A stretch of 64,000 nt of DNA from an uncultured Clostridia bacterium (GTDB lineage Bacteria; Bacillota; Clostridia; Saccharofermentanales; DTU023). Under the pieces are notes generated by a model. That model searched no databases and was not told the origin of the DNA. It was given only the letters and a program-made list of their open reading frames with translations. Made by a program: the position numbers and the translations under genes. Shown here in pieces: positions 8,971 to 18,470 of the stretch. Position 1 is the first letter of the stretch. Every line of letters starts with the position of its first letter. Location of the stretch: NCBI GenBank assembly GCA_937922005.1, contig CAKZWV010000054.1, positions 1-64,000 on the forward strand, read 5' to 3'.

Positions 8971-10266
8971 TTATTCAATCCCGCGCAGGGTCGGATCAAA
9001 GGCATCCCGGAGTCCATTTCCCATCATATTAAAGGAAATCATCAGGATCGAGATGACAATAGCTGGGAACAAAGTTTCTGTTGGGTATAAAAGCAAGGTC
9101 TTTTGGCCTTCTGCGAGTAAGACACCGATGGAAGGCTCTGGTGCCTTAATGCCAAGGCCTAAGTAGGCCAAGAAGCTCTCTTCAAAGATGGCACCAGGGA
9201 TCTGCAAGGCACTCATCGTAATGATAACTCCCACGGCATTGGGGAGAATGTGACGGAAGATCAGGGTCATATCCGAAGCCCCCAAGGTCTTGGAAGCCAA
9301 CACATACTCCATCTCCCGGTATTTTAAGAACTGGGCTCGGATCATTTGGGCGGTACCCATCCAGCCTGTCAAACAGAGGGCTAGGGCGATAGGAATGATT
9401 CCAGGTCCCAAGTAAATGACAAAGAGGATCAACACAACCATCAAGGGAATACCACCAATGATCTCTGCAATTCTTTGCATAAGGATGTCTACCCAGCCCC
9501 CGTAGAAGCCTGACACAGAGCCATAGATAATCCCGACCACAATGTTCACTACCATGGCAATGATAGCGATCAGGAAGGAGACACGGGTTCCTCTCCAGAG
9601 CCTTGTCCAGAGGTCCCGGCCCAAATAATCCGTCCCAAACCAGAAGTTGTCATCAATCCCTGCTTGTTTGTAGGCGTCAATCCGGATCACAGCCATGGGG
9701 GTCTTTCTCACTTCATAGGTGCTGAGGGTTTCCACGTAGGAATCTTTATATTTACCCTCAATACTTGACTGGCGGACCTTAATAGTATTTGTTCCCGAGA
9801 ATACCTTCATCCATTGAAGCCCAGGGACCCTAGGAGGTAGGTGCTGGGCGTCAATGTTTTGCTGGTCATAGGCCCATTTATTCATGGAAGGGCCGATAAT
9901 GGCCATCACAACCAAGAAGGCAATGATAATGAAGGAGACAACTGCCGCTTTGTTATGGACAAAGCGAATCATGGCATCTTTGAAGAAGCCAATGGGCTTG
10001 CCTTCAAATCTTACATCCCGAATTTCCTTATCTAACTGTAGGAAAGAAAAGTCATTCTCAGCAAAGTTTGGCATGTCTGCTGGATTTTCAAATTCAGCCA
10101 GGACCGGGGGATGTCCTCCGGTAGTGACGCACTTATTGGTAACTTGATCATCAGCTAGGCTAGATGGATCGTGCATAGAAGGGGTGCCAGCCTCTCTCTC
10201 TATGTTTCCAGTTTGTTGGTTCTTATTAGCCTCGTCTGCCCTAGCTTGTTTCTTTTGATCTGCCAT
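8971..10266 (-). CDS. oppC: Oligopeptide ABC transporter permease (OppC-like)
   Basis: Inner-membrane permease subunit of the peptide importer. The C-terminal two thirds carries the binding-protein-dependent transport domain with a coupling-helix motif around ASKTLGASDMTLIFRHILPN. At 431 residues it is longer than the usual 300. A polar N-terminal extension of about 90 residues precedes the first membrane helix (near residues 112-130), and an extracytoplasmic loop of about 80 residues follows it. Its ATG overlaps the oppB stop codon by one base (TAATG), indicating translational coupling. Confidence 0.92.
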   Translation of the reverse strand: MADQKKQARADEANKNQQTGNIEREAGTPSMHDPSSLADDQVTNKCVTTGGHPPVLAEFENPADMPNFAENDFSFLQLDKEIRDVRFEGKPIGFFKDAMIRFVHNKAAVVSFIIIAFLVVMAIIGPSMNKWAYDQQNIDAQHLPPRVPGLQWMKVFSGTNTIKVRQSSIEGKYKDSYVETLSTYEVRKTPMAVIRIDAYKQAGIDDNFWFGTDYLGRDLWTRLWRGTRVSFLIAIIAMVVNIVVGIIYGSVSGFYGGWVDILMQRIAEIIGGIPLMVVLILFVIYLGPGIIPIALALCLTGWMGTAQMIRAQFLKYREMEYVLASKTLGASDMTLIFRHILPNAVGVIITMSALQIPGAIFEESFLAYLGLGIKAPEPSIGVLLAEGQKTLLLYPTETLFPAIVISILMISFNMMGNGLRDAFDPTLRGIE

Positions 10267-11210
10267 TAACGGGCCCCCAATCTAATTCTAGGATCGATAA
10301 TCCCATAGGATAGGTCGACGATCAACGTGGTTACAAGACCCAAAAGGGAATACCAGAATAAGGTTCCAATGGCCAGAGGAGTATCATAAGTATTGATACT
10401 CTCAATCATAACAGAACCCATACCCGGTATGGAGAAGATCTTCTCCAAAACCAGCGATCCGCCCAAAATATTTGTAAACATTGGGATGATAATGTTGGCT
10501 AATGGAATAAAAGAATTCCGTAGGGCGTGCCGGACCGTTGCTTGGAACTGATTCAGACCTTTTGACTTAGCAAGGAGCATATACTCCGAGTTCAACGCTT
10601 CTGTCAGCTCGGCTCTGGTAAATCTTGCTACCCCTGCAATGGACCCTAGGGATAGGGCCAGGATAGGCAAGAAAATGGAGACAAACTTGGACCAGGTCAG
10701 GGTTTGCTCCGTACTAGCAATTAGAGGGAACCACTCCAATTTATAGGCCAGATAATACTGGAGGAGGGTTGCAAAGATAAAGCTTGGTACGGAGATAAAT
10801 AAAATGATTAGGAAAGAAATAATATAGTCTGCAGGCTTATTTTTCCTCAGGGCCGCCCAGATACCTAAGATCATGGCGATCGGCAAACTCATAAAGAGGG
10901 AAATAATGTTGAGCTGCATCGAGACAGGCATCTTGGTCGCAAGAATGGTATTGACTGGTACCTTGGGCTGGACCACTACGGAAATGCCAAAGTCTCCACG
11001 GACAAAATCTTTAATAAAGTACCAATATTGGACCATCGGAGGTTCATTGAGGTGATACTTATCCTCAATAGCTTTCCTGACCTCTGTCGGCATCTTCGGA
11101 TCCTTTAAGAAGGACCCCGGCATCGCATGCATGACAAAAAAGGATGCAGAGATGATGATGAAGAGCGTAATAAAGATCAAGATGATCCTCTTAATCGTAT
11201 AGCGGAGCAT
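10266..11210 (-). CDS. oppB: Oligopeptide ABC transporter permease (OppB-like)
   Basis: Partner permease of OppC. From the chosen start MLRYTIKRIILIF the protein has 314 residues, six membrane helices and the coupling motif AKSKGLNQFQATVRHALRNS, matching the family's usual size. A longer frame would add 31 residues, but the ATG used here is preceded by AGAAGGGAGAACC, a good ribosome-binding site, and the N-terminus then begins at the usual first helix. It is first in the permease-ATPase part of the operon, after the attenuator-like hairpin that follows oppA. Confidence 0.92.
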   Translation of the reverse strand: MLRYTIKRIILIFITLFIIISASFFVMHAMPGSFLKDPKMPTEVRKAIEDKYHLNEPPMVQYWYFIKDFVRGDFGISVVVQPKVPVNTILATKMPVSMQLNIISLFMSLPIAMILGIWAALRKNKPADYIISFLIILFISVPSFIFATLLQYYLAYKLEWFPLIASTEQTLTWSKFVSIFLPILALSLGSIAGVARFTRAELTEALNSEYMLLAKSKGLNQFQATVRHALRNSFIPLANIIIPMFTNILGGSLVLEKIFSIPGMGSVMIESINTYDTPLAIGTLFWYSLLGLVTTLIVDLSYGIIDPRIRLGAR

Positions 11211-11289
11211 GGTTCTCCCTTCTAGCTCTCTTTTTGGTGGAACATAGCTGATAGACGTTCCATAATTTGTGGCTTTCGGTATTAACAGA

Positions 11290-11358
11290 GAAAAAGCCCC
11301 CAATTATCTTGCTGGCAGCAATCAATTTCGCCTGCAAAGATCCTATGGGGGCTTTCGA
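11290..11358 (-). terminator. Terminator or attenuator between oppA and oppB
   Basis: On the minus strand a 10-bp outer stem (AAAGCCCCCA and the complementary GGGGGCTTT side) encloses a further imperfect hairpin and ends in five Ts. The position between the binding-protein gene and the permease genes would allow partial read-through, a common way to make more binding protein than membrane subunits. Confidence 0.75.
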
Positions 11359-11519
11359 CATGTTTTTATCATAGGTTGATCTTCCATGACAGGAAGCTTG
11401 CAAGACCAAAATCAAGTCTTGCTAGTAGGAAGAGCTCAGTGCCTCCCTAAATCAAACTTACTGCTTCCAAGAAAAACATGAAAACTTAAGGAAGCAACAA
11501 ATGGGGGGAAACGCTCCTC

Positions 11520-13655
11520 TTATTCGATAGGATCGAGGTCAGCTTGGAAGGCGGCAAAGCCTACGCCAGGCTTGTACTCATCGACGATAAGGTGGACACG
11601 GTCAGAATACATCGTGGCACCTCTTTGCTCATAGAGAGGAATGCTAGGCAGATCTTCAATGATCATCTTTTCCATTTCGCCAAGGGCCTCAAGTCTCTCT
11701 TTATCCTTGAAAATGAGGTCGCCCTGGGTGCACTCGGTGAAGAGCTTATCAAACTCAGGATTGGCATACTGGTTGAACTTGGGGGTGAACTTGCTCTGAT
11801 AGAGGTCCATGCCGCCCCAAGGGTTGAAAGCCCAGCCGACCCAAGAACCGAAGGTGATGTCATATTTTCCTTGCTCAGCAAGGTCATAGGACTGGGTCCA
11901 AGGAACTGCCCTGAGGTTCAATTCAAAGTTATCGGTTCCAAAGATTTCTTCCCATTGGGCTTTCAAGAACTCGGCTGTCGCTTTCATGGTCTCATTGCCA
12001 TCAAAGTACATCAGTTCACAAGAAACCTTCTTGCCGAACTTCTCGTGAGCTTTGTCAAAGAGTTCTTTGGCTTTGTCTTTATTAAAGCCATTCTTGCCTT
12101 CTTTGTCGATATCTTCGACGATCTTCTTTCCGACTTCACTTTCTCTAAAGCTAACACCATTTTTCAGGTCGGTTAACCGTCCAGAAGGTACGATATAAGG
12201 AGCAGGGACGTCCTTTTTATTGATCTTGGTAGCAATGGTTTCACGATCGATAGCCCAATACAGAGCCTGACGGAAATCCTTATCGGTCAAGAAGGCCTTC
12301 TCAGGATTATCAGAAGTCATATTGATAAAGAGCTGCCAGACGGCGGTGGACTTGCTCAGCATGACCCGAGGATCTTCCTCATATTTCTCATAGTTCTGAC
12401 CAGCCAGACCCACAACGTCGGTCTCGTTCTTTTCGAACATCTGGACAGCTGTATTGTTATCTTCAACCACTCTCTGATAGACGGTATCAGGATTTTGATA
12501 CTGCTTAGCGAACTCATCGTCGGGGTTCTTTTCATAGAGACGATATTGGTCTCTGACCCACTCTTTCAGGATATAAGATCCGCAAGAAGGAGTGGTCTCT
12601 AAACTGGTCCCATAACTATTTTCAGTACGGTCAGCGTTCATGCAAGCTTCATAGGTCTTCTTGTGAACAGGAGACAAGGGGCCGCCACCCATGAACCAAC
12701 CCAGGAAATCGTTCTCGGGGATAGCAAAAACAAGCTTGATCTCAAGGGTGTTGTCGTCAAGAGCTTTGATTCCTACATCTTCCCAAGCGACACCGCCTTC
12801 TTTGATGTCTTCCTCGGTGATGTCGAGCTTGTGGGCATCCAGCTGATCCTGACGCTCCTGAACCTTTTCTAGAGCTTCTTTCTTCTTGGTCTCATCTTCG
12901 ATGGCCTCAGCTTCTTCTTTGGCCTTGTCGATTTCAGCCTGCTCTTCTTCCTGCTTTTTCAGCTTAATATTGTCTTCTGCGGTACCCAACCAGTACTTTT
13001 TAGCATTGACAACTTCCATGGTGCTACCTAAGCTATCCATAGCTCTGGTATTCTTTAGCTTCGGATCTAGGAGCATCTTATAGGAATACTCATAGGCATG
13101 GGCATCAATGACTTCGCCATCTGGCCAGTGTAAGCCCTTACGGATTTTGAAGGTCCAGGTTTTGCCGTCTTCGCTCATTGTGGGAAGTTCTTCAGCAAAG
13201 TTAGGAACAACTTTCATTCCGTCGGTTTCCTTATCGTAGACCATTTCCAGAAGACCCGGTAGGATATAACCAAAAACGTCTGCTTCAGCATCGCTCTTCC
13301 AAAGGTGAGGGTTCAGGGTTGCAACTTTACCACCCGTAGTTCTCCAGACCTTGCCCTTTAAGTTCTTCTCGCGGTCACCACCTTCGTTAGCAGCTTTTGT
13401 AGTTTCTTCTTCAGAATTAGACTCTTCTGTCTTCTCTTCAGAAGATTTTTCACCAGCTTCTGTCTTCTCTTCTTCACCGGATTTAGATTCTTCTGTTTCT
13501 TTAGACTCTTCGCCATCCTTCGACGCAGCTTGGCTCTCTGCTTCAGCTGCGGGGGTGTTCGCTGGGGTATTCTGTTGGGCCGGTGGTGTACATGAACTTA
13601 AGATAACTCCTAAGATCATGAGGGCTGCCAGAACGATACTTAGTTTCTTTTGCAT
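11520..13655 (-). CDS. oppA: Oligopeptide ABC transporter substrate-binding lipoprotein (OppA)
   Basis: Lipid-anchored peptide receptor of the adjacent OppBCDF importer. Residues 1-22 form a lipoprotein signal with lipobox ILSSC. The start is set by AGGAGG 12 bases upstream; an ATG eight codons earlier would place that Shine-Dalgarno inside the gene. After the signal comes a disordered, strongly acidic linker of about 75 residues rich in Glu/Ser/Thr. The SBP family 5 fold follows, with the characteristic motif TWTFKIRKGLHWPDG. A Glu/Lys-rich coiled-coil insertion of about 50 residues follows NAKKYWLGTAEDN, in the same place as in the OppA homologue at 0.6-3 kb. The total of 711 residues exceeds the usual length because of these additions. 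Confidence 0.93.
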   Translation of the reverse strand: MQKKLSIVLAALMILGVILSSCTPPAQQNTPANTPAAEAESQAASKDGEESKETEESKSGEEEKTEAGEKSSEEKTEESNSEEETTKAANEGGDREKNLKGKVWRTTGGKVATLNPHLWKSDAEADVFGYILPGLLEMVYDKETDGMKVVPNFAEELPTMSEDGKTWTFKIRKGLHWPDGEVIDAHAYEYSYKMLLDPKLKNTRAMDSLGSTMEVVNAKKYWLGTAEDNIKLKKQEEEQAEIDKAKEEAEAIEDETKKKEALEKVQERQDQLDAHKLDITEEDIKEGGVAWEDVGIKALDDNTLEIKLVFAIPENDFLGWFMGGGPLSPVHKKTYEACMNADRTENSYGTSLETTPSCGSYILKEWVRDQYRLYEKNPDDEFAKQYQNPDTVYQRVVEDNNTAVQMFEKNETDVVGLAGQNYEKYEEDPRVMLSKSTAVWQLFINMTSDNPEKAFLTDKDFRQALYWAIDRETIATKINKKDVPAPYIVPSGRLTDLKNGVSFRESEVGKKIVEDIDKEGKNGFNKDKAKELFDKAHEKFGKKVSCELMYFDGNETMKATAEFLKAQWEEIFGTDNFELNLRAVPWTQSYDLAEQGKYDITFGSWVGWAFNPWGGMDLYQSKFTPKFNQYANPEFDKLFTECTQGDLIFKDKERLEALGEMEKMIIEDLPSIPLYEQRGATMYSDRVHLIVDEYKPGVGFAAFQADLDPIE

Positions 13656-13840
13656 AAAAGTAGTATTCCTCCTAATCATTCCTTACGTATCGGTAATGCA
13701 TATCCGGATATCTTCGGATATCTTGGCCACGAACCTAGTCCGTCATCCTTGACGATAGGCCAAAGATCAGACCATCCGGATCGTACCAAAAATGTCGGTG
13801 GACCTGTCATTAGCAAACGACATTTCCAATCGCAAGGGGA

Positions 13841-13869
13841 ATTATATCACAAAATCAATAAGTTTACAA
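13841..13869 (-). promoter_or_regulatory. Promoter of the opp operon
   Basis: Read on the minus strand, TTGTAA is separated from a perfect TATAAT by exactly 17 bases. It lies about 185 bases upstream of the oppA start. The leader contains a CCGGATATC/GGATATC repeat near 13700-13720 that might bind a regulator. Confidence 0.75.
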
Positions 13870-14037
13870 AATATTCTCTAAAAAGCTTTGCATCCACAAA
13901 AAATGGGGCAAAACAGAAATAGGGAATGGGAAAAATAGGGATAGGGAGCGAGAGGCAGCTAGCAAGGTCCAGGAACATTTGGGTGTGCTGATTCCTGCGC
14001 TGGAATATAGGAGCTGGTCCCCACGCTGGAATATTTG
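13870..14037. other. Intergenic stretch with a GGANTATTTGY copy
   Basis: Nothing coding is visible. The copy GGAATATTTGT at 14028-14038 touches the 3' end of the aminopeptidase gene. It is preceded 28 bases earlier by a partial look-alike in the same phrase (GCTGGAATAT), so the sequence appears partly duplicated. Confidence 0.5.
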
Positions 14038-15858
14038 TTATAGGGGGGCACAAAGGTCCCGGAGATAGGCCTTCTCTTCTTCTGTAAGGGAGGGGGCCAG
14101 GCGACGGTAGCATTCTTCGTGGTAGGCGTTAAGCCAGGCCAGCTCGGCGGGGGAGAGAAGGCTAGGGTCGAGGGGGCGTTTGTCGATGGGCACGTAGCAG
14201 ACCTGGTAGAGGCAGAAGAATTGACCTGACTCGGTTTTCTCAGACTTTCTCACAAAAAGGTCGTTTTCGATCCGAATCCCATATTGGCCTTCCAGGTAGA
14301 CCCCGGGCTCGACGGTAGTGATCATTCCTTCCTCCAGGGGCACGGTATTGGGAGCAAAGCCTAGACGCTGCGGACCTTCATGGACATTGAGGACAAAGCC
14401 GACCCCATGGCCGGTGCCGCATTTGTAGTCGTGGCCGATTTGCCAGAGGGGATAGCGGCAGATGGCATCCAGTTTGGAACCGGTAGTTCCTTCAATAAAC
14501 TGGCAAGTCATAAGCATAATGGAGGACTTCAATGTATAAGTATAATCCCGTTTCATTTGCTGGGGGATTTTATCCGGGTCCTGGAAACAGAAGGTCCTCG
14601 TGATGTCAGTCGTTCCCTCTAGGTATTGGGTTCCCGAATCAAGGAGAAGGAAGCTATCCCGGCCCAGGGGGGTCTCTTTTTCAGCCTTGCTGGGATCATA
14701 GTGCATCATTGCAGCATTGGCCCCATAGGCGGAAATGGTCGTAAAGCTGAGATCTAGGAAATGCTCCTCTTTTTCCTTTAATTCTGCTTCCCAGCGACTG
14801 ACATCAAGCTCCGTTGGATAGGACCCCTCGCCCCGGTCAGCCCTGTCCAAGGCCTCCTCCACTTTCTTTTGGAGACGGACTAAGACCACCCCGTCTTTGA
14901 CATAAGCTTTTTCTACATTCTTCTGTTGGGTGGGGTTTTTCAAGGCTTTGAGATGGTCGACCACCCCAATGCCTCCGACGATCGCTGCAGAAGGAGGAAG
15001 AGCCTGGAAGAGATGACAGTTGGTATAGTCTTTTTGCACCTGAATCCGGCAAGAGGCGGGGAGGTCATGGATTGCACCCACAATATCTTCGTAGGGCCGG
15101 ATCTCGATTCCCGCTTCATTTAGCTTTTGATCTACCTTGTTTTTAACCAGTTTCTCCTGGTCGAGGAAGATCGTAGCCCCTTTGGCGGGGTCCCGGGCCA
15201 CAATGGCATAGGAATAGACAACAGGGGAGCAGGGAACATCCGCCCCACGGATATTAAAGAGCCAAGCGATATCTGCCAAAGCCGGCAGGAGGAGGTAGTC
15301 TAGGTGCTTTTCAGCCATCTTCTCCCGGACCTCCTTCAGGTGGTCGGCAATGCTGGCCCCCGTGTAGACCTCATCCAAGTAAAAGACATCACCTTTCGCC
15401 AAGGCTGGCCGGTCCGCCCAGATATCCTCCAAGAGGTCTAGATCCTCCCGATAGCTTATTTTCTTATCTTCCAAGGCCTTTTGCAGATTTTCAAAAGAAC
15501 TTTGCATAAAGGTTGCGCCATCAAAGGCCACCGTCGCCTCATCTGGCAAAATCTCTGCCAGGCAAGCATCGTAAGTAGGCACCCCGGGGGCCCCCCACTT
15601 CATCATCTCAAAATCCGAGCCTGCAATCTCCTTTTCACATTGGATATAATAGCGGCCATCCGCCCAGACCAAGGCCTTGTCCTGGGTCACAACGGCTACC
15701 CCAGCTGATCCGGTAAAGCCAGAAATATAGGCCCGGGCACAATAGTGCGGGGCCACATATTCACTCCCATGGGGGTCAAACGAAGGAAAGACGCAGGCAT
15801 CAATCCCGAGCTTTTCCATTTTATTCCTTAAATTTTTTAACTTTTCATTGGTCTTCAT
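14038..15858 (-). CDS. pepP: Xaa-Pro aminopeptidase (M24 family metallopeptidase)
   Basis: Removes N-terminal residues preceding proline in peptides, which suits a neighbour of an oligopeptide importer. The roughly 606-residue enzyme has the three-domain layout of the long aminopeptidase P type: two creatinase-like N-terminal domains (about 1-300) and a C-terminal pita-bread domain. Metal ligands are visible: Asp in LLLDSGTQY and TTDITRTF, His in GTGHGVGFVLNVHEGP, Glu in TTVEPGVYLE and GIRIENDL. The start at MKTNEKLKNL has AAGGAGGATTAACAGT before it, which rules out an ATG eight codons upstream. It is probably cytoplasmic, as there is no signal peptide. Confidence 0.92.
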   Translation of the reverse strand: MKTNEKLKNLRNKMEKLGIDACVFPSFDPHGSEYVAPHYCARAYISGFTGSAGVAVVTQDKALVWADGRYYIQCEKEIAGSDFEMMKWGAPGVPTYDACLAEILPDEATVAFDGATFMQSSFENLQKALEDKKISYREDLDLLEDIWADRPALAKGDVFYLDEVYTGASIADHLKEVREKMAEKHLDYLLLPALADIAWLFNIRGADVPCSPVVYSYAIVARDPAKGATIFLDQEKLVKNKVDQKLNEAGIEIRPYEDIVGAIHDLPASCRIQVQKDYTNCHLFQALPPSAAIVGGIGVVDHLKALKNPTQQKNVEKAYVKDGVVLVRLQKKVEEALDRADRGEGSYPTELDVSRWEAELKEKEEHFLDLSFTTISAYGANAAMMHYDPSKAEKETPLGRDSFLLLDSGTQYLEGTTDITRTFCFQDPDKIPQQMKRDYTYTLKSSIMLMTCQFIEGTTGSKLDAICRYPLWQIGHDYKCGTGHGVGFVLNVHEGPQRLGFAPNTVPLEEGMITTVEPGVYLEGQYGIRIENDLFVRKSEKTESGQFFCLYQVCYVPIDKRPLDPSLLSPAELAWLNAYHEECYRRLAPSLTEEEKAYLRDLCAPL

Positions 15859-16198
15859 ACTGTTAATCCTCCTTAGGCCCAAAAGCTAGGCCCATACAAA
15901 GGGCTAGACCTAGGCCCATGCCTAGGTAACAAAGTCTATGGGCATAATCAGGCCTATCAGCTAGTAAATCGTACCCGCTCGATCAGGCCTATTAGCTATA
16001 AAATAACCATGGAACTCAAGCTAGCACCGCCATGGCTAAGAAAAAGCCATGGAGTATTTGCTAAATAAACCATGGCAAATAGTCCAGCCTCAGTATAGCA
16101 CAGTCCAAGGATCTGGTCCTAGTATCGTTTTTCATCTAGAGTCTTAATGGATCGCCCATAAGAACCTTTCCAGCTGCCTAGGCCAGCCCTGTAAAATC
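15859..16198. other. Intergenic region with CCATGG cluster and short repeats
   Basis: No gene is apparent. ATCAGGCCTAT followed by (C/T)AGCTA occurs twice (about 15949-15970 and 15983-16005). Four CCATGG palindromes lie within about 75 bases (16006-16078) and bracket a GGAGTATTTGC motif copy at 16051-16061. It separates the minus-strand pepP from the plus-strand pgsA. Whether the palindromes are operators is unknown. Confidence 0.4.
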
Positions 16199-16227
16199 TT
16201 GAAAGAAGCCTGGGCTTGTGATAGAAT
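16199..16227 (+). promoter_or_regulatory. Promoter of the phosphatidyltransferase gene
   Basis: TTGAAA and TAGAAT hexamers are separated by 17 bases. The transcript would carry a leader of about 160 nt before the pgsA start. Confidence 0.65.
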
Positions 16228-16394
16228 GAGGGCCAATTTAAGGGATTTTCATAGAGGGTAAGGCTATCATTGCCAACGATGATGAAAATTCAATGAAGAA
16301 TTGGAATCTCTGACCAACAGGCCCCACTGGGCTCATACCCCCATCGGCCTAGAAAAGACCCCTGGAGCCCCGTTGGACTTAGAAATGGTTATCT

Positions 16395-17075
16395 ATGCTC
16401 AAAAAGCCAAAAAGCGAATATCTCTACTTACCCAATCTATTAACCTATTTTCGAATCATCCTGGTTCCTTGCATGATTGCCCTTCAGTACTCCAATTGGG
16501 AACACAAGCAATGGACCATCGGGATCCTGATTGCCCTGTCTGGAATCAGCGATTTTTTGGATGGCTATGTGGCCCGTAACTGGGATCGAATTACAGAAAT
16601 TGGTAAATTCCTCGATCCCATCGCCGACAAGTTAACCCAATTTGCCTTAGCCCTCATGGTCGTCTATCGTTTTCCCTTTTTTAAACCCTTTATTTTTCTT
16701 TTCCTGGTAAAAGAATTGGTCACTGGGATGATTTCATTTTGTCTGTTAATGAAGGGGGTCAAGATGGACGGAAGCAAATGGTACGGTAAAGTCTCGACTT
16801 TTGTTTTCTACTCCACCATGCTAACTATTTTCTTCTTCCCATCTCTGCCACCTTTTGTCCATAAACTTTTGATCGTACTGAGCAGCGGCTTTATGCTCCT
16901 TGCCTTTGTTTTGTATTTCCTCCTCCTCACCAATATGTGGATCCAGTGTCACGACCGACCCACGGTATCTTGGCGGGAGGCAGCCCGCATTCTCTTCAAA
17001 AAACAGGGTGGTGAGGTTAAAGAAACCCTATCTCCCATCCAAGCCAAGCGTACCGCTTCCGAAAGGCGCAACTAA
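16395..17075 (+). CDS. pgsA: CDP-alcohol phosphatidyltransferase (phosphatidylglycerophosphate synthase-like)
   Basis: Membrane enzyme that transfers a phosphatidyl group from CDP-diacylglycerol to an alcohol, most likely glycerol 3-phosphate, in anionic phospholipid synthesis. The signature is complete: D-G-x-x-A-R, eight residues, then G-x-x-x-D-x-x-x-D, here DGYVARNWDRITEIGKFLDP with a final Asp in IADK (residues about 55-80). About five hydrophobic helices fit the family. At 226 residues it is slightly longer than typical, with a polar tail that may extend into the cytoplasm. Assignment to pgsA rather than another CDP-alcohol transferase is inferred. It has its own promoter and is followed by a UPF0340 gene 117 bases later. 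Confidence 0.82.
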   Translation: MLKKPKSEYLYLPNLLTYFRIILVPCMIALQYSNWEHKQWTIGILIALSGISDFLDGYVARNWDRITEIGKFLDPIADKLTQFALALMVVYRFPFFKPFIFLFLVKELVTGMISFCLLMKGVKMDGSKWYGKVSTFVFYSTMLTIFFFPSLPPFVHKLLIVLSSGFMLLAFVLYFLLLTNMWIQCHDRPTVSWREAARILFKKQGGEVKETLSPIQAKRTASERRN

Positions 17076-17192
17076 ACGGATAGGTTCGTTGTAGTATTTA
17101 AGTAGATAGACTTAGGGATTAACAAAAAAGCTCATATGATAGATTCACATGAGAGACTCATATGGTGATAGACTCACAGAAAGGATCTTTTT

Positions 17193-17792
17193 ATGGAACC
17201 TAATTCCTCTTCGCTCCATGCCTTCTCCTCCCAGGAGATGGCCAAGCTTCTTAACGATCTTCAAGAATCTTTAGAAACCCTTATCTCCAAAGCTAAAGTG
17301 ATCCCCGGAGAGATCCTTGTCGTTGGCGCCTCTACCAGCGAAGTCTTGGGAGAAAGTATTGGAAAAGGATCCTCCCTAGAAATAGGCAAACTCCTCATTG
17401 ATATCATACGAGGCATCTGTGAGGACCATGCTCTCTACCTAGCAGTTCAGGGCTGCGAACATCTCAATCGTGCCCTAGTTGTCTCTAAAGCCTGCCAAGA
17501 GGCTTACCGCCTTCAGAGGGTCAATGCCGTACCCGCCCTTCATGCGGGTGGGGCCTGCGCCCTTGCCGCCTACGAAAGCCTCCCTGAGGCCCGGATGGTC
17601 AAAAGTCTTCGACACCAAGCTGCCCTTGGTATCGACATTGGCGATACCTTCATTGGCATGCACCTCCGCCCCGTAGTCGTCCCAGTTCGCACCTCTATCG
17701 ACACCCTAGGCAAGGCCCACATTACTTTCTGTCGGACCCGTCCCCCCTTTGTGGGTGGAGAGAGGGCCCAATACGACCCAGATCTCCGCTAA
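17193..17792 (+). CDS. UPF0340 / TIGR01440 family protein (YwlG-like)
   Basis: Conserved Bacillota protein of unknown function, 199 residues against about 180 usual for the family. The family-specific pattern is clear: VVGASTSEVLGE, then AVQGCEHLNRALVV, then VPALHAGGACALAAYE and GIDIGDTFIGMHLRPV. It is soluble, with no signal or membrane segment. AGAAAGGATCTTTTT upstream of the ATG serves as ribosome-binding site. The 117-base spacer after pgsA contains two copies of a CTCATATG-containing phrase (about 17131 and 17157) of unknown role. Confidence 0.85.
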   Translation: MEPNSSSLHAFSSQEMAKLLNDLQESLETLISKAKVIPGEILVVGASTSEVLGESIGKGSSLEIGKLLIDIIRGICEDHALYLAVQGCEHLNRALVVSKACQEAYRLQRVNAVPALHAGGACALAAYESLPEARMVKSLRHQAALGIDIGDTFIGMHLRPVVVPVRTSIDTLGKAHITFCRTRPPFVGGERAQYDPDLR

Positions 17793-17846
17793 CCCTAGTG
17801 GCGGCCTTAGCCCCTCTCAAGCGATATTAACTCCTATTAGGATAGC

Positions 17847-18470
17847 TTAACCCCTGTGACAGGTCCCGTCATAGAGTGGCAAGAGCTTTGCCACCTCGGG
17901 TTTTTTAGCAAATTGAATGAGTTTTTCATCCTCTTTATAACTGGTATCATCTATATAGTGGGCCAGGCAAAAGAGGATTTTTTTATCCGAAAAATAACTC
18001 ACTTGGTCCATTGCTAAGTCAAGGGTCAGCCACTGACTGGTGCTGAGTTCCTCTTCCTGGATCACTACCTCTTGATCAATTGGGTTGAGCTCGCCAGAAA
18101 AATAAATAACATCCTTGACGATGCCCCGTTTGGGAGAATAGGTATTAATCATCCGGAAAGTGGTATCGATATCGACTGTCAAACCGGTCTCCTCCAGGAT
18201 CTCCCGCCGTGCCGTATCAATCTCCCCTTGGTCACACGCCTCCACATGGCCCTTAGGAAAGGAATGATGGCCACCCCGGTGTTTTATAATCAAATATTCC
18301 GTCTTCTCTTTCCCAAAATCCTGGTATTTTCTCCAAACAATGGCTCCACAAGACTTTTCATAAGTGACAGAGTTATCCTCTCTCGCCATAAGCTCCTTAG
18401 CCTTTTCCGACATTCCTCGACACTGAGTATCTGTTCCTTTGGGCATGTGCTCACCTTTTTGCTGATTCAT
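17847..18470 (-). CDS. Nudix hydrolase
   Basis: Hydrolyses a nucleoside-diphosphate-linked substrate; the specific substrate is not evident. The Nudix box is intact: GHVEACDQGEIDTARREILEETGL, given here only to mark Gly, the central REILEETG core and the metal-binding Glu pair. Flanking sequence SCGAIVWRK and LIIKHRGGHHSFPKGH resembles the diadenosine tetraphosphatase-like (AP4A) group, so that is a reasonable guess. Three in-frame starts are possible; the one used (MNQQKGEHMPKG) has AAAGGGAGCTT before it. An alternative at 18446 also has a passable site. It converges on the UPF0340 gene with a 54-base gap. Confidence 0.85.
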   Translation of the reverse strand: MNQQKGEHMPKGTDTQCRGMSEKAKELMAREDNSVTYEKSCGAIVWRKYQDFGKEKTEYLIIKHRGGHHSFPKGHVEACDQGEIDTARREILEETGLTVDIDTTFRMINTYSPKRGIVKDVIYFSGELNPIDQEVVIQEEELSTSQWLTLDLAMDQVSYFSDKKILFCLAHYIDDTSYKEDEKLIQFAKKPEVAKLLPLYDGTCHRG

